In this document: in pieces, positions 1 to 6,589 of the stretch
Layout: each line of letters opens with the position of its first letter
Numbering within the stretch: the stretch's first letter is position 1
Program-made: the position numbers and the translations under genes
The notes under the pieces: model-generated
The model's database searches: none
Told to the model about the DNA's origin: nothing
The model's input: the letters and a program-made list of their open reading frames with translations, nothing else
From: Acetothermia bacterium 64_32
Lineage (GTDB): Bacteria > Bipolaricaulota > Bipolaricaulia > Bipolaricaulales > Bipolaricaulaceae
NCBI GenBank assembly: GCA_001508155.1
Contig: LGFI01000006.1
Span: forward strand, 1 to 35,156
DNA length: 35,156 nucleotides
Reading direction: 5' to 3'

Positions 1-88
1 TGTATTACATAAAGCACCTTTCCAAGGGAACTTTGCCGCTAGGCAGGAAAACTTCAGCCCCGAGGGCTACTCACGCTAAACAAGTACT
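1..88 (+). mobile_element. Possible end of an IS200/IS605-type element (or foreign junction)
   Basis: The korB reading frame stops matching its family at about position 88, and the sequence from 1 to 88 has no coding potential that I can see. It contains a small hairpin, AGCCC-CGA-GGGCT, at about 56-68. GC-rich subterminal hairpins of this kind are common at the right ends of IS200/IS605 (tnpB) elements. No transposase gene is visible because the window starts here. An assembly junction or unrelated insertion would look the same, so the element assignment is weak. Confidence 0.3.
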
Positions 89-382
89 TGCCAGCTTAAG
101 GCCGGTGGCGAACGGGATGGCCCGGCCGTGGGTGGTGTGATAGGAGTCCAGGCGCACGTAGCCCGCCACCCGGCCGGCACAGCCGATCCCGGACACCACC
201 GCCACGGAGTCCGGGTCCCAGGAAAGCTCCTCCAGGGCATAAAGGAAACAGGAAAGCGCGGTCCCAAGGCCGCAGCCGGCGCACCAGATATGAGGGAGGC
301 GGTCTGTCCTGAGGAATTTCTCCATGGGGTGCCGGGCGGCAACCTGCTCTGGAGCCGGCTTGGGTTTGGCCTTAACGGGCAT
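71..382 (-). pseudogene. korB: 2-oxoacid:ferredoxin oxidoreductase beta subunit, 3'-truncated
   Basis: This is the N-terminal third of the thiamine-diphosphate (TPP) binding beta subunit of a 2-oxoacid:ferredoxin oxidoreductase, probably the 2-oxoglutarate type. The protein shows the CAGCG iron-sulfur ligand motif (residues 34-38), SGIGC (64-68) and HTTHGRA (82-88), then leaves the family consensus after residue 98 and ends five codons later at a stop. A normal KorB is about 280-300 residues, so the GDGD-type TPP/Mg2+ motif is missing and this copy should be inactive as it stands. The ATG at 382 overlaps the korA stop by 11 bases, as expected for translational coupling. Either an insertion or a contig junction replaced the rest. 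The family assignment of the surviving part is firm; the cause of truncation is not. Confidence 0.85.
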
Positions 383-1529
383 CTTTGAGCACCTCCTCGA
401 TCCCGGAGAGGACCTCCTCCGGGGTATGGATACGGCCCCCGGCATGATACACCCCCACCACCGGGACGCGGCCCGAGGCAACCCGTTCAACCTCCCGGGC
501 CATCTGCCCCAGGTTCAACTCCACCACCACCAGCCCCTTGACCCTTTCGGCCACCTTGCGCACCACCTCGTCCGGGAACGGCCAGCAGGTGACAAGGCGC
601 AGCATCCCCACCTTGAGGCCCTTATTGCGGGCGAGCTCGATGGCCCCTTGGGCCACCCGGGCCGAGATCCCATAGGAGACGACGGCCACCTCGGCGTCCG
701 AAAGGTTCACCTCCTCCCAGAAGGTGTACTCCTCGGGATACCGCCGGATCTTTTCTACCAGGCGCCGCACCAGCCTTTCGTGGGCCTCGGCGGACATGTC
801 AGGATACCCTCGCTCATCATGGGTGAGCCCGGTGACGTGTACCCGATACCCCTCCCCGGCACAGGCCATGGGCGGGACCAGGTCCTCCTCGGGCTTGTAG
901 GGGAGGAATTCCTCCGGGGGCACCTTCGGCCGGCGACGGGGGGCCTCCGGGACCTCCTCCGGGATCTCCACCCGCTCGTACATGTGCCCCACCACCTCGT
1001 CGGTCATGACCAGAACCGGCACCCGAAACCGCTCCGAAAGCGCGAACGCCCTTACCGTGAGGTCGAACGCCTCTTGGGGTGACGCCGGGGAAAGGGCGAT
1101 GATCTCGTAGTGGCCGTGGGAGCCCCAACGGGCCTGCATCATATCGGCTTGCCCGACGGCGGTGGGAAGGCCGGTTGAGGGAGCCCCCCGCTGGACATTC
1201 ACCAGAACGCACGGGGTCTCGGTCATGATGGCCAGACCCAGGTTCTCCAGCATCAGGGAAAACCCCGGGCCGGAGGTGGCTGTCATCGCCTTGGCCCCGC
1301 CCCAGGCCGCCCCCACCACCGCCGCCATGGCCGCAAGTTCATCCTCCATCTGGATGAACATCCCCCCGATCTGGGGGAGGCGCCTGGCCATCCTCTCGGC
1401 GATCTCCGATTGGGGGGTGATGGGGTAGGCGGCGAAGAACCGGCAGCCGGCGGCGATCGCCCCCTCGGCGATGGCCTCATCGCCGTTCATGAAGTGAACC
1501 CCAGAGAGCGTGACGGCTCTAGCCGGCAT
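372..1529 (-). CDS. korA: 2-oxoacid:ferredoxin oxidoreductase alpha subunit
   Basis: Alpha subunit (385 aa) of a 2-oxoacid:ferredoxin oxidoreductase, which makes 2-oxoglutarate from succinyl-CoA and CO2 using reduced ferredoxin, or the reverse. Visible are GDEA (residues 16-19), the YPITPQSEIAE motif (35-45) of the alpha-subunit pyrimidine domain, a TSGPGFSLM segment, and the C-terminal transketolase-like domain ending in a VVELNLGQMAREV segment typical of KorA. The ATG at 1529 was chosen because it overlaps the korD stop by 11 bases and begins just before the conserved core; upstream codons in frame overlap korD and look non-coding. Whether the substrate is 2-oxoglutarate or another 2-oxoacid cannot be fixed from sequence alone; the neighbouring fumarate reductase favours 2-oxoglutarate. 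Confidence 0.9.
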   Translation of the reverse strand: MPARAVTLSGVHFMNGDEAIAEGAIAAGCRFFAAYPITPQSEIAERMARRLPQIGGMFIQMEDELAAMAAVVGAAWGGAKAMTATSGPGFSLMLENLGLAIMTETPCVLVNVQRGAPSTGLPTAVGQADMMQARWGSHGHYEIIALSPASPQEAFDLTVRAFALSERFRVPVLVMTDEVVGHMYERVEIPEEVPEAPRRRPKVPPEEFLPYKPEEDLVPPMACAGEGYRVHVTGLTHDERGYPDMSAEAHERLVRRLVEKIRRYPEEYTFWEEVNLSDAEVAVVSYGISARVAQGAIELARNKGLKVGMLRLVTCWPFPDEVVRKVAERVKGLVVVELNLGQMAREVERVASGRVPVVGVYHAGGRIHTPEEVLSGIEEVLKDAR

Positions 1530-1821
1530 CTTTGGCCTCCTTCTCCGTCCAGATGGCGAAGTCCGGGCACACGAGCTCGCAGAAGCCACACAGGACACAG
1601 GCCTCCGGGTCGGCCGCCTCCGGGGGATGATAGCCCTTGGCGTTGTAGTGCTCGGCCCGGGCGAGGACCTTGCGGGGGCAGAACTCGATGCAAAAGCCAC
1701 AGCCCTTGCACACGTCCTCGAGGACGTAAATGTACCCTTTCGGCACCCGCCAGCGCTTGGCCGGCTGTTCGGCCGTGATCCGTGACCCGTGATCCGTAAC
1801 GCCCACCTGTTTCTCGGTCAT
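1519..1821 (-). CDS. korD: 2-oxoacid:ferredoxin oxidoreductase delta (ferredoxin-like) subunit
   Basis: Small ferredoxin-like subunit (100 aa) with two [4Fe-4S] motifs: Cys 38, 41, 44, 48 and Cys 75, 78, 81, 85. It should carry electrons between the TPP site of KorAB and external ferredoxin. The start at 1821 overlaps the tfrA stop as ATGA, and the 3' end overlaps korA, so the genes are translationally coupled. Residues 7-17 are encoded by four degenerate 7-base repeats (1775-1802), which form an N-terminal extension ahead of the conserved fold. The fold itself starts at about residue 24, so the extension is probably dispensable (inference). Confidence 0.9.
   Translation of the reverse strand: MTEKQVGVTDHGSRITAEQPAKRWRVPKGYIYVLEDVCKGCGFCIEFCPRKVLARAEHYNAKGYHPPEAADPEACVLCGFCELVCPDFAIWTEKEAKDAG
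1775..1802. repeat. Heptamer array, 4 units, inside korD 5' end
   Basis: Four consecutive 7-base units (GTGATCC, GTGACCC, GTGATCC, GTAACGC on the plus strand) fit the window-wide pattern GTNAYSS. The array is read in frame by korD. Confidence 0.8.
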
Positions 1822-3482
1822 AGGAGGTCGATGGTCCTGGCCAGGACGCGCTTCCCCCGGTAGTCCGGAAGGAGCATGGGGGAACGGCGTTCCCGGGGGA
1901 TCCCGGCGTCCTGAAGCTCCTTTATGAACCCCTCCAGGTGGTCCAGGGTCACCTTTTCCGGGGGCTCGGCTTCCTTAACGTAATCGGCGGCGGCGAGCCC
2001 GGCCCGCCGGCCGAACACAAGACAATCCAAGGTGGAGTTCCCCATGAGCCTGTTTTTCCCGTGTACCCCCCCGGTCACCTCCCCGGCCACGAAAAGCCCT
2101 TCCACGTTCGTCCTCCCCCAGGGGTCGGTCTCCACCCCCCCGTTCTGGTAGTGCAGGGTGGGGAAGACGAGGATGGGATCGCGGGACATGTCTATCCCGA
2201 ACCTCTGGTACATCCGGTACATGGCCGGAAGCCTTTTCTCGATGGTCCCTTTCCCGTGGATCTCCTCGATCATGGGGGAATCGAGCCATACCCCTCTTAA
2301 ACCTGTGGGGGTGACGAGGCACCTTTCCCGGTCGTAGCACTCCCGGATGATGGCCGCCGCCTCCACATCCCGGGGCTCCAGGGGGAAGACAAATGCCTCC
2401 CCTTGGTCGTTCACCACCTGGGCCCCCAGGCCCCGCACCTTCTCGGTGATGAGGAGCCCCACGATCTGCTGGGGGTAGGCGGCGCCGGTGGGGTGGTACT
2501 GGACGGTGTCCAGGTCCCGCATGACCGCCCCGGCCCGGTAAGCGAGGACCAGGCCATCTGCCGTGGCCCCGTAGTGGTTGGTGGTGGGGAAGCCCCGGAT
2601 GTGGAGCCGGCCGAAGCCGCCGGTGGCGAGGATCACCGCTTTCGCCCGCACCACCTTGTACTCGTCGGTCTCCATGTTCCAAAGAACCGCCCCGGCCACC
2701 CGCCCTTTGGGGTCGGTGAGGAGCTCCACCGCCGGGTAGAACTCCAAAAGCCCAAAGCCGCGGCTCCTGAACTCGTCCCGGATGACCCGCAGCTCCTCCA
2801 TCCCGGTGTAGTCCCTTGCGGCGTGCATCCTGGGGCGGGAGGTGCCGCCTCCCCAGTCCTCGATGAACTCCCCGTTTTCGTCCCGGTCAAAGAGGCACCC
2901 GAGCTCCGTAAGCCACTTCATGATAAACGGGGCGTCCTCCACCAATGCCCGGAGCACGTCGGGCTTGTTGGTGAAATGACCTCCGCCGTAGGCGTCCAGG
3001 AAGTGGATGGCCGGGGAGTCGTAGGGCTTGTCGGCCGCCTGGGTTCCCCCTTGGGCCATGATGGAGTTGGAGTCCCCGTGGCGGAGCTTGGTGGCAAGGA
3101 GTATCCGGTCCGGGGGGATGCCCCGCTCGCTCGCCCAGATGGCGGCCATGGTGCCGGCCAGGCCCCCGCCTAGGATCAGGATGTCCACATCGATGTCCAC
3201 GTGGAGGGCAACCTCCCCCGGCTCCACCAGGGGATAGGCCTCAAGGAGGTCCGCCACCTCGTTGGGGGCGACATCACCCTTGTTGGGGCCTACCTTGAGG
3301 GCACGTTTCCCACCAGGTGCATAGTCCGGGTGATATCTCTCAAGGAGCCTTTTTCGCTCCTCGAGGGTCATGGAGGGGGGAGGCCCCTCCTCAAGGCGTC
3401 GGGGGCGGCTTTCCTCTACCCGCTCTATCGACTCCAACATGTACTCCGGATAACCACGAATCAGCTTCAGTTCCTCCGGCAT
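1818..3482 (-). CDS. tfrA: Fumarate reductase / succinate dehydrogenase flavoprotein (TfrA-like)
   Basis: FAD-binding catalytic subunit (554 aa) of the fumarate reductase/succinate dehydrogenase family, here most like soluble thiol:fumarate reductase TfrA. The FAD dinucleotide motif GGGLAG is at residues 105-110; AQGGTQAA (143-150), a QYHPTGA active-site segment and a C-terminal HYQNGGVETD...GLFVAGE region follow. At the usual covalent-FAD position (S-H-T in E. coli SdhA/FrdA) this protein reads S-N-S (138-140), so FAD is probably non-covalent, which fits a fumarate-reducing role. A roughly 95-residue N-terminal extension precedes the FAD domain. The ATG at 3482 follows a GGGGGAGGG site and sits directly after tfrB. 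No membrane anchor gene is present, so the enzyme is likely cytoplasmic. Other members of this flavoprotein superfamily, such as aspartate oxidase or AprA, are less likely next to tfrB. Confidence 0.85.
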   Translation of the reverse strand: MPEELKLIRGYPEYMLESIERVEESRPRRLEEGPPPSMTLEERKRLLERYHPDYAPGGKRALKVGPNKGDVAPNEVADLLEAYPLVEPGEVALHVDIDVDILILGGGLAGTMAAIWASERGIPPDRILLATKLRHGDSNSIMAQGGTQAADKPYDSPAIHFLDAYGGGHFTNKPDVLRALVEDAPFIMKWLTELGCLFDRDENGEFIEDWGGGTSRPRMHAARDYTGMEELRVIRDEFRSRGFGLLEFYPAVELLTDPKGRVAGAVLWNMETDEYKVVRAKAVILATGGFGRLHIRGFPTTNHYGATADGLVLAYRAGAVMRDLDTVQYHPTGAAYPQQIVGLLITEKVRGLGAQVVNDQGEAFVFPLEPRDVEAAAIIRECYDRERCLVTPTGLRGVWLDSPMIEEIHGKGTIEKRLPAMYRMYQRFGIDMSRDPILVFPTLHYQNGGVETDPWGRTNVEGLFVAGEVTGGVHGKNRLMGNSTLDCLVFGRRAGLAAADYVKEAEPPEKVTLDHLEGFIKELQDAGIPRERRSPMLLPDYRGKRVLARTIDLL

Positions 3483-3485
3483 TTC

Positions 3486-4283
3486 CTATCCCTCCCCCTG
3501 CCCGTTACGCGTTACGCGTGACGCGTCACGGGATTTAAGGCCGCCCTTCTCCCGCTGCTCGGTGCGGTAAAGCTCCTCCAATTCCTCCCGGGACATGCTC
3601 ATAAGCCTTTGGAACTCGTCCTCGTACTTTCCGGCCTCGATCTCGGCCACCCTGTCCAGCACGTGCTGCGGAACCGAAAGGGTCCGGCCGTAAAGTCGCC
3701 GGGCGAGCTGGGTCACGTGATAATGGGTGATCTCCGCCGGGCAGCGCATGGCACAAAGTCCACACTGGATGCAGTCGAAGGAGAGCTCGGTGACCTCTTC
3801 CAGGTCCCCCCTCAAGGCGGCCTGGATCGCGTCCATCATCTCCAGGTCCTGGGGGCAGGCCTTGGTGCAGGTGTTACAGGCCACGCAGCGGGCGACCTCC
3901 GGGAAGTACTTGAGGAGGGTCGTCCCGTCCGGGGGCTCCTTTTCAAGATCATAGGTGGGCTTCTCCGCCGGGGTGAACGGGATCTGCACAAGGTACATCC
4001 CGTCCTCCACCCGGGTCTGGCAGGCCAGGGCGGTCTTAAGGCGCCAGTCACCGGCGGTGCGGTACACGGTGGCGCACGCCCCACAGAAGCCGGCGCGGCA
4101 GCCGGCACCCCGGACGAAGCGGTACCCGGCGTACTCCATGGCCTGCATGATGGTGATGTCGGCCGGGACCCGATAGCCCTTCCCCATGATGTAGACGGTT
4201 ACCCAATGCTTGATCGTCGAATCGTCAAGCCCGGTGGTGACCGCCTGATTCGCCTCCTTGATCCTGTCCATGATCTCCGGCAT
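3486..4283 (-). CDS. tfrB: Fumarate reductase iron-sulfur subunit (TfrB/SdhB-like)
   Basis: Iron-sulfur subunit (265 aa) that wires the TfrA flavin to its electron partner. It has an N-terminal plant-type [2Fe-2S] domain (Cys 62, 67, 70, 88) and a C-terminal helical domain with two cluster motifs (Cys 133, 136, 139, 143 and Cys 171, 174, 177, 181). Methanogen TfrB additionally carries a CCG (HdrB-like) domain; here that domain is absent and a separate hdrB gene lies immediately upstream, so HdrB may take that role (inference). The start at 4283 follows a GGAGGGGGAG site, 9 bases after the hdrB stop. The last dozen residues are encoded by a heptamer array (3503-3530), a non-conserved tail. Confidence 0.88.
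   Translation of the reverse strand: MPEIMDRIKEANQAVTTGLDDSTIKHWVTVYIMGKGYRVPADITIMQAMEYAGYRFVRGAGCRAGFCGACATVYRTAGDWRLKTALACQTRVEDGMYLVQIPFTPAEKPTYDLEKEPPDGTTLLKYFPEVARCVACNTCTKACPQDLEMMDAIQAALRGDLEEVTELSFDCIQCGLCAMRCPAEITHYHVTQLARRLYGRTLSVPQHVLDRVAEIEAGKYEDEFQRLMSMSREELEELYRTEQREKGGLKSRDASRVTRNGQGEG
3503..3530. repeat. Heptamer array, 4 units, at tfrB 3' end
   Basis: Units CGTTACG, CGTTACG, CGTGACG, CGTCACG (plus strand). Every unit carries the palindromic core ACGCGT across its boundary, so the array is a near-palindrome apart from one variable base per unit. It encodes the C-terminal tail of TfrB. Confidence 0.8.
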
Positions 4284-4292
4284 CTCCCCCTC

Positions 4293-5228
4293 CTAGACGA
4301 GCTCCTTCTTGGAAAGAACGGGCCGTGGATCCAACCTCAAAAGCTCAAAGCCCAGTTGATCCCCCGGGACACCCAGGGCCAGGGCGAGAAGCTGCGTGAA
4401 ATACACCACGGCGATGGGTGATGAGTGATGGGTGACATTTTGATGCGTCTCCAGGTTGAACTGGCACAGGGGGCAGCTGGTGGCGATGAGCTCCGCCCCA
4501 GCCCGGCGGGCGGAGGAGACGATCTCCTGCACCCTGCCCCGGGCGATCTCGGGCCGGGAGACGGCCTGATAAGCCCCGCAGCACTCGGCCCGCTGGGGGA
4601 ACTCCACCGGCTCGGCACCCAAAGAGGAAAGCAGCTCCTCCATCACCTCCGGGGAGTCGGGGTCATCGATCCCCACCTCCCGGGGCCGAAGCAGCATGCA
4701 CCCGTAATACGGCGCCACCCGCACCCCCTCCAGCGATCGCGCTACCTTGGCCTCAATCTCCCCGTAGCCCACCTCGTCCCGCAAAAGCTGCAATAGGTGT
4801 ACCACCTCCACCCCGCCCCGGTAGTCGGGCTCCTCGTCCATGAACGCGTTTATCCGCCGGAGCCTTTCGGGGTCGGCCTCCACGAACCGGGAGGAGCGGG
4901 CCAGGGTGTTGTAGCACATGGCGCACAGGGCGACGAGCCTCCCCTCCCCCAGCTCCTGGGCCCGCACCAGGTTCCGCACCGGCCCGAGGTGCCGCATGAG
5001 GTCATCGCTCGCCAGGGAATACACCGTGCCACAGCAGTTCCAGCGGGGGAGCTCGAAAAGCTCCCAGCCCAGGGCCTGCATGGCAAGCTGGGCGGAACGC
5101 TCGAATGCCCTCGCCTGGTCCTTTAGCGCACAACCGGGGAAGTACGGGATCCGTGATGAGTGATGGGTGATGGGTGACAAAGTATCGTGACGCGTGACGC
5201 GTGACGCGTGACGGGTATCATCCGGCAT
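4293..5228 (-). CDS. hdrB: Heterodisulfide reductase subunit B-like CCG protein
   Basis: HdrB-type protein (311 aa) with two CCG domains: a CCG at residues 65-67 followed by CAMC, and ECCG followed by CPLC (252-255). In Hdr these cysteines bind non-cubane [4Fe-4S] clusters that reduce a disulfide. Position between hdrC and tfrB suggests it is shared by the Hdr-Mvh complex and the fumarate reductase. The ATG at 5228 was chosen because GGGAGGT lies about 8 bases upstream; a downstream TTG before the conserved IPYFPGC segment is the alternative. With the ATG start, residues 4-26 are translated heptamer repeats. A second repeat array (4411-4438) is read in frame at about residues 264-273, in a variable loop between CPLCQFNLE and VVYFTQ. 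Both are unusual for the family. Confidence 0.85.
   Translation of the reverse strand: MPDDTRHASRVTRHDTLSPITHHSSRIPYFPGCALKDQARAFERSAQLAMQALGWELFELPRWNCCGTVYSLASDDLMRHLGPVRNLVRAQELGEGRLVALCAMCYNTLARSSRFVEADPERLRRINAFMDEEPDYRGGVEVVHLLQLLRDEVGYGEIEAKVARSLEGVRVAPYYGCMLLRPREVGIDDPDSPEVMEELLSSLGAEPVEFPQRAECCGAYQAVSRPEIARGRVQEIVSSARRAGAELIATSCPLCQFNLETHQNVTHHSSPIAVVYFTQLLALALGVPGDQLGFELLRLDPRPVLSKKELV
4411..4438. repeat. Heptamer array, 4 units, inside hdrB
   Basis: Units GCGATGG, GTGATGA, GTGATGG, GTGACAT. This array is internal to the hdrB reading frame and 28 bases long, yet the frame stays open and the protein motifs on both sides are intact. Confidence 0.8.
5153..5214. repeat. Heptamer array, 8 units, at hdrB 5' end
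   Basis: Four GTGATGA/GTGATGG/GTGACAA-type units (5153-5180), a 6-base gap, then GTGACGC x3 and GTGACGG (5187-5214). It encodes the N-terminus of HdrB if the ATG at 5228 is used, and it lies just downstream of the four-helix-bundle gene. Confidence 0.85.
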
Positions 5229-5601
5229 TGGGCCCACCTCCCTCGGGCTTTCTTTGCAGGCTCCTGATCAAACCGATTAGCATCTTGCGGAGCCTGGCCA
5301 AACTGCTCTCCAATTCCTTTGTGTCACAGTTAAACAGTTCTTTGGCCAAGAGCGTTTGTGTTTCTAGCTCTGCCAGCGAGCCAAGAGCGATGTGCAGGAA
5401 CTGCACGAATTCCCGTTTGGAATCACGGGCTGCCCCCTCCGCGATGTTACTGGGTACCGATACAGCTGCGCGCCTGAGCTGAGCGGTCAGCCCATATAGC
5501 TCGCTCTGAGGAAATGAGCTCGTCAGCTGATAGACCGTTTTCACAAGCTCCATCGCCTCTTTCCACACATCCAGATCCCTATGGCTCTTCACCCTTTCCA
5601 T
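5218..5601 (-). CDS. Four-helix-bundle protein (23S rRNA intervening-sequence family)
   Basis: A 127-residue protein of the four-helix-bundle (S23/IVS, Avd-like) family. It is recognised by the N-terminal DLDVWKEAMELVKTVY helix, the LRRAAVSVPSNIAEG signature and the FVQFLHIALGSLAELETQ helix. Family members are encoded in intervening sequences of 23S rRNA genes, in diversity-generating retroelements and as free-standing genes; their free-standing role is not established. It has no obvious link to electron bifurcation, and it interrupts the otherwise contiguous hdrC-hdrB order, with heptamer arrays on both sides (5153-5214 and 5604-5638). The ATG at 5601 is used; a GTG inside the repeat (5616) is the alternative. 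Its 3' end overlaps the hdrB start by 11 bases, so it is embedded in the operon. Confidence 0.85.
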   Translation of the reverse strand: MERVKSHRDLDVWKEAMELVKTVYQLTSSFPQSELYGLTAQLRRAAVSVPSNIAEGAARDSKREFVQFLHIALGSLAELETQTLLAKELFNCDTKELESSLARLRKMLIGLIRSLQRKPEGGGPNAG

Positions 5602-5603
5602 TT

Positions 5604-5638
5604 CTTCACTCGTCACCCGTTACGCGTCACCCGTCACG
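5604..5638. repeat. Heptamer array, about 5 units, between hdrC and the four-helix-bundle gene
   Basis: Units CTTCACT, CGTCACC, CGTTACG, CGTCACC, CGTCACG, i.e. the complementary orientation of the other arrays. The hdrC stop codon (TGA, 5634-5636) is formed by the last unit. Confidence 0.8.
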
Positions 5639-6062
5639 GGGTTAGTTTTCTCGCGGCGCCGACCAGGGCGATTTGGGGCACCCCGGCGGGGATCTCCTTC
5701 GCCCAAAGCGCCGTCTCCCCCCGGCGCAGGGAAAGGAGCCTGAGGGCTTCCATCACCCTGGCGATGTCCACCCCCTTGGGACAGCGGACCTGGCAGGCAA
5801 GGCATGAGGCGCACACCCAAGGGGCCTTGGATGAAAGCACCGACTCGTCCCCCAGCTGCACAAGCCTGAGCACCTGGTTGGGGAGGAGGTCCATGTGCTC
5901 GGCGAAAAGACACCCGGCGGCGCACTTCCCGCACTGGTAGCAAGCGTACAGGTTCTCCCCCGAAAGCTCCTCCACCCGCCGGATGAACCCCGGCTCCGCC
6001 GACGAAATCCGCAGCGCGTGACGGGTGACGCGTGACGGGTTTTCTAGCATCCGTTCAGCCAT
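5634..6062 (-). CDS. hdrC: Heterodisulfide reductase subunit C-like ferredoxin
   Basis: HdrC-type iron-sulfur protein (142 aa) with two [4Fe-4S] motifs, Cys 41, 44, 47, 51 and Cys 84, 87, 90, 94. In HdrABC it passes electrons from HdrA to HdrB. The start at 6062 overlaps the protease stop region (about 19 bases of overlap); a second ATG at 6050 is an alternative. Residues 9-19 are encoded by a heptamer array (6011-6040), and the stop codon lies in another array. It is somewhat shorter than typical methanogen HdrC (about 185 aa), but the core is complete. Confidence 0.88.
   Translation of the reverse strand: MAERMLENPSRVTRHALRISSAEPGFIRRVEELSGENLYACYQCGKCAAGCLFAEHMDLLPNQVLRLVQLGDESVLSSKAPWVCASCLACQVRCPKGVDIARVMEALRLLSLRRGETALWAKEIPAGVPQIALVGAARKLTP
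6011..6040. repeat. Heptamer array, about 4 units, in hdrC 5' end
   Basis: GCAGCGC followed by GTGACGG, GTGACGC, GTGACGG. It is translated as part of a non-conserved N-terminal segment of HdrC. Confidence 0.75.
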
Positions 6063-6589
6063 TCCGACACCTCCGCCAGGGCCCGGGGGAGCGCCCGCTC
6101 CACCTTTCGGGAAAGCCCCTCCCCAAACTGGGGATCCTCCGGGATCCCGATGGCCAGTACCTCCACCTCCGGGACCCGTTCCCCGGCCATGGCCAGCGCC
6201 TCCAGCGCCGCCCCCAGCCCCAGCCCGTGAAGGTAGCCGGCCCGGGCAGGGAGATCCTCCAGGGGGAACCTCTGCACCTCCCCTGGGGGGAGCCATGGGG
6301 CGGCATCCACGATGAGAACCCGCTCGTAATCGCAAATCGCCTCGGCAAGCCGAAATCCGTCGTGAATAACCTCCAGAAAGTCCGTGACGCGTGACGGGTG
6401 ACGCGTGATGGGAGAACCAGTGACGGGTGACGCGTGACGGTTCACTCGGGAAAAGCATTTGGAGAACTCGTCACGCGTTACGCGTAACCCGTCACCGCCT
6501 CTGAGGGCGCGGAGGACGGCTGGCCCCACCCCGTCGTCGCCCCGGCAGGGGTTCCCCAGCCCCACCACCGCTGCCCTAGCGCAAGACAC
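6044..6589 (-). CDS. [NiFe]-hydrogenase maturation endopeptidase with repeat-encoded insertion
   Basis: HycI/HoxW/FrhD-family endopeptidase (181 aa) that removes the C-terminal tail of the hydrogenase large subunit once nickel is loaded. It starts with AVVGLGNPCRGDDGVG (residues 7-22), which includes metal-ligand acidic residues, and has RVLIVDA (90-96) and a later conserved His in a LHGLGLG segment. It lies directly downstream of mvhA. The GTG at 6589 overlaps the mvhA end by 14 bases and is the only start that keeps the first beta strand. Residues 36-69 are not family sequence; they come from a 113-base block of heptamers in both orientations (6384-6496), read in frame between the first helix and the second strand. 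The insertion may be a tolerated surface loop or may impair the enzyme. Confidence 0.82.
   Translation of the reverse strand: MSCARAAVVGLGNPCRGDDGVGPAVLRALRGGDGLRVTRDEFSKCFSRVNRHASPVTGSPITRHPSRVTDFLEVIHDGFRLAEAICDYERVLIVDAAPWLPPGEVQRFPLEDLPARAGYLHGLGLGAALEALAMAGERVPEVEVLAIGIPEDPQFGEGLSRKVERALPRALAEVSEWLNGC
6384..6496. repeat. Compound heptamer array with inverted arms inside the protease gene
   Basis: Plus-strand units: GTGACGC, GTGACGG, GTGACGC, GTGATGG (6384-6411), GTGACGG, GTGACGC, GTGACGG (6420-6440), then complementary-orientation units CGTCACG, CGTTACG, CGTAACC, CGTCACC (6469-6496). The opposed arms could pair into a hairpin around 6441-6468. The whole block is read in frame. Confidence 0.85.

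Noticed and set aside
324-1082. Long plus-strand open frame opposite korA
   Set aside because: It is antisense to a clearly recognised gene, lacks domain features and is typical of high-GC shadow frames.
1530-1700. Longer N-terminus for korA
   Set aside because: The extra codons overlap korD and translate to an Arg/Ser/Pro-rich sequence typical of an out-of-frame reading; the ATG at 1529 matches the family start.
3609-4421. Plus-strand open frame of 270 codons opposite tfrB/hdrB
   Set aside because: Antisense to two recognised iron-sulfur proteins; composition is His/Gly/Leu-rich without motifs.
6063-6458. Longer N-terminus for hdrC
   Set aside because: It would run antiparallel in frame through the protease gene and is Gly/Pro-rich; the ATG at 6062 matches the HdrC fold.
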